A stretch of DNA of 64,000 bases, taken from NCBI RefSeq assembly GCF_009363435.1, contig NZ_CP045354.1, positions 2,074,501 through 2,138,500 on the forward strand, written 5' to 3'. A program made the position numbers and the translations under genes. The notes beneath the pieces are model-generated. The model made no database searches. It saw only the letters and a list, made by a program, of their open reading frames with translations, and was not told the origin of the DNA. Shown piece after piece: positions 63,839 to 64,000 of the stretch. The stretch comes from Labrenzia sp. THAF82. GTDB taxonomy: Bacteria > Pseudomonadota > Alphaproteobacteria > Rhizobiales > Stappiaceae. The first letter of the stretch is position 1. Each line of letters opens with the position of its first letter.

Positions 63839-64000
63839 TCAACGTTTGCCTTGGACGTCTTTTGATTTCTGTGTGGCGACCAGTTTGATCAAGAGTGCGC
63901 GCAGTCTTTCAAGGTCATCCGTTCCCACGGCTTCCTCCAACTCGCTTTCCATCTGCTTCAACAAACCAGCCACTTTGACACGCGCTTCCTGACCAAGTTC
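63839..64000 (-). CDS. MarR-family regulator, C-terminal part
   Basis: The last 53 codons of a minus-strand gene cut by the window end, reading from position 64000 down to the TGA at 63839. The sequence (ARVKVAGLLKQMESELEEAV, LERLRALLIKLVATQ) looks like the C-terminal dimerisation helices of MarR proteins. It converges on the desaturase gene. The HTH is outside the window, so the call is tentative. Confidence 0.55.
   Translation of the reverse strand, partial: ELGQEARVKVAGLLKQMESELEEAVGTDDLERLRALLIKLVATQKSKDVQGKR

Overview
The window reads as a chromosomal segment of a heterotrophic alphaproteobacterium, most likely a marine Hyphomicrobiales/Stappiaceae-type organism (Roseibium, Labrenzia or relatives). 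This is an inference from gene content and order: a petP/petR-like pair with an EnvZ-like kinase next to ilvE, uvrC near pgsA-moaD-moaE, a ClpS2-type adaptor, an RTX protein, choline sulfatase, a PmtA-like methyltransferase, and the alphaproteobacterial families DUF1194, DUF1402 and DUF1176. GC is fairly high and even. I saw no rRNA, tRNA, CRISPR array, prophage block or classical insertion sequence. The only mobile-looking signal is a set of 29-bp palindromic repeats around a GIY-YIG gene.

Layout. 1-5.1 kb: the end of proC, a TetR/COQ9-like protein, a CsaA-type tRNA-binding protein, a secreted DUF1194 protein, then an EnvZ/OmpR-type pair with a MarR regulator (petP/petR-like), divergent from ilvE (5.3 kb). 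6.3-9.4 kb: a TetR regulator facing a quinone-oxidoreductase-like gene across twin palindromes, then a Bcr/CflA efflux pump. 9.4-18 kb: moaE, moaD, pgsA, hlyU-like, tdk, a membrane EEP nuclease/phosphatase, a TPR-sulfotransferase, uvrC and a Ca/Na antiporter, all on the minus strand. 18.3-24 kb: an Omp25-like barrel and an RND efflux adaptor/pump pair. 24-32 kb: GST, RNase T2 with an unknown secreted partner, rlmJ, GNAT, a glycine-rich cold-shock protein, DUF1176, an MBL hydrolase and DUF1402.

32-41.4 kb: a soluble multi-PAS hybrid kinase with its response regulator, an RTX protein, a small DUF6665-like protein, an MFS transporter overlapping a chalcone-isomerase-fold protein, and clpS2. 41.4-47.9 kb: a membrane-anchored LuxR-type regulator divergent from a Tat-exported multicopper oxidase, a PmtA-like methyltransferase, a sugar-nucleotide epimerase, a long coiled-coil (crescentin-like) protein and a small secreted protein. 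48-59.8 kb: a second DUF1176 protein, a membrane class III nucleotide cyclase followed by a periplasmic caspase-like protein, the repeat/GIY-YIG unit, an enlarged uvrB, a lipoprotein, a two-domain peptidoglycan hydrolase, and a Tat-exported protein with class II aminoacyl-tRNA-synthetase-like motifs. 59.8-64 kb: choline sulfatase, a MerR regulator with its operator and a CMD-family protein, a fatty acid desaturase, and the end of a MarR regulator.

The window is mostly housekeeping and envelope genes. The parts least explained by known biology are the inverted-repeat-bracketed GIY-YIG gene (52.3-52.7 kb), the exported AlaRS-like protein (58.9-59.8 kb), the lipoprotein plus muramidase/M15 pair before it, the GYGG-repeat cold-shock protein (27.5-28.4 kb), and the coiled-coil filament candidate (45.7-47.2 kb). 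All functions are assigned by reading the protein sequences; no database search was run.
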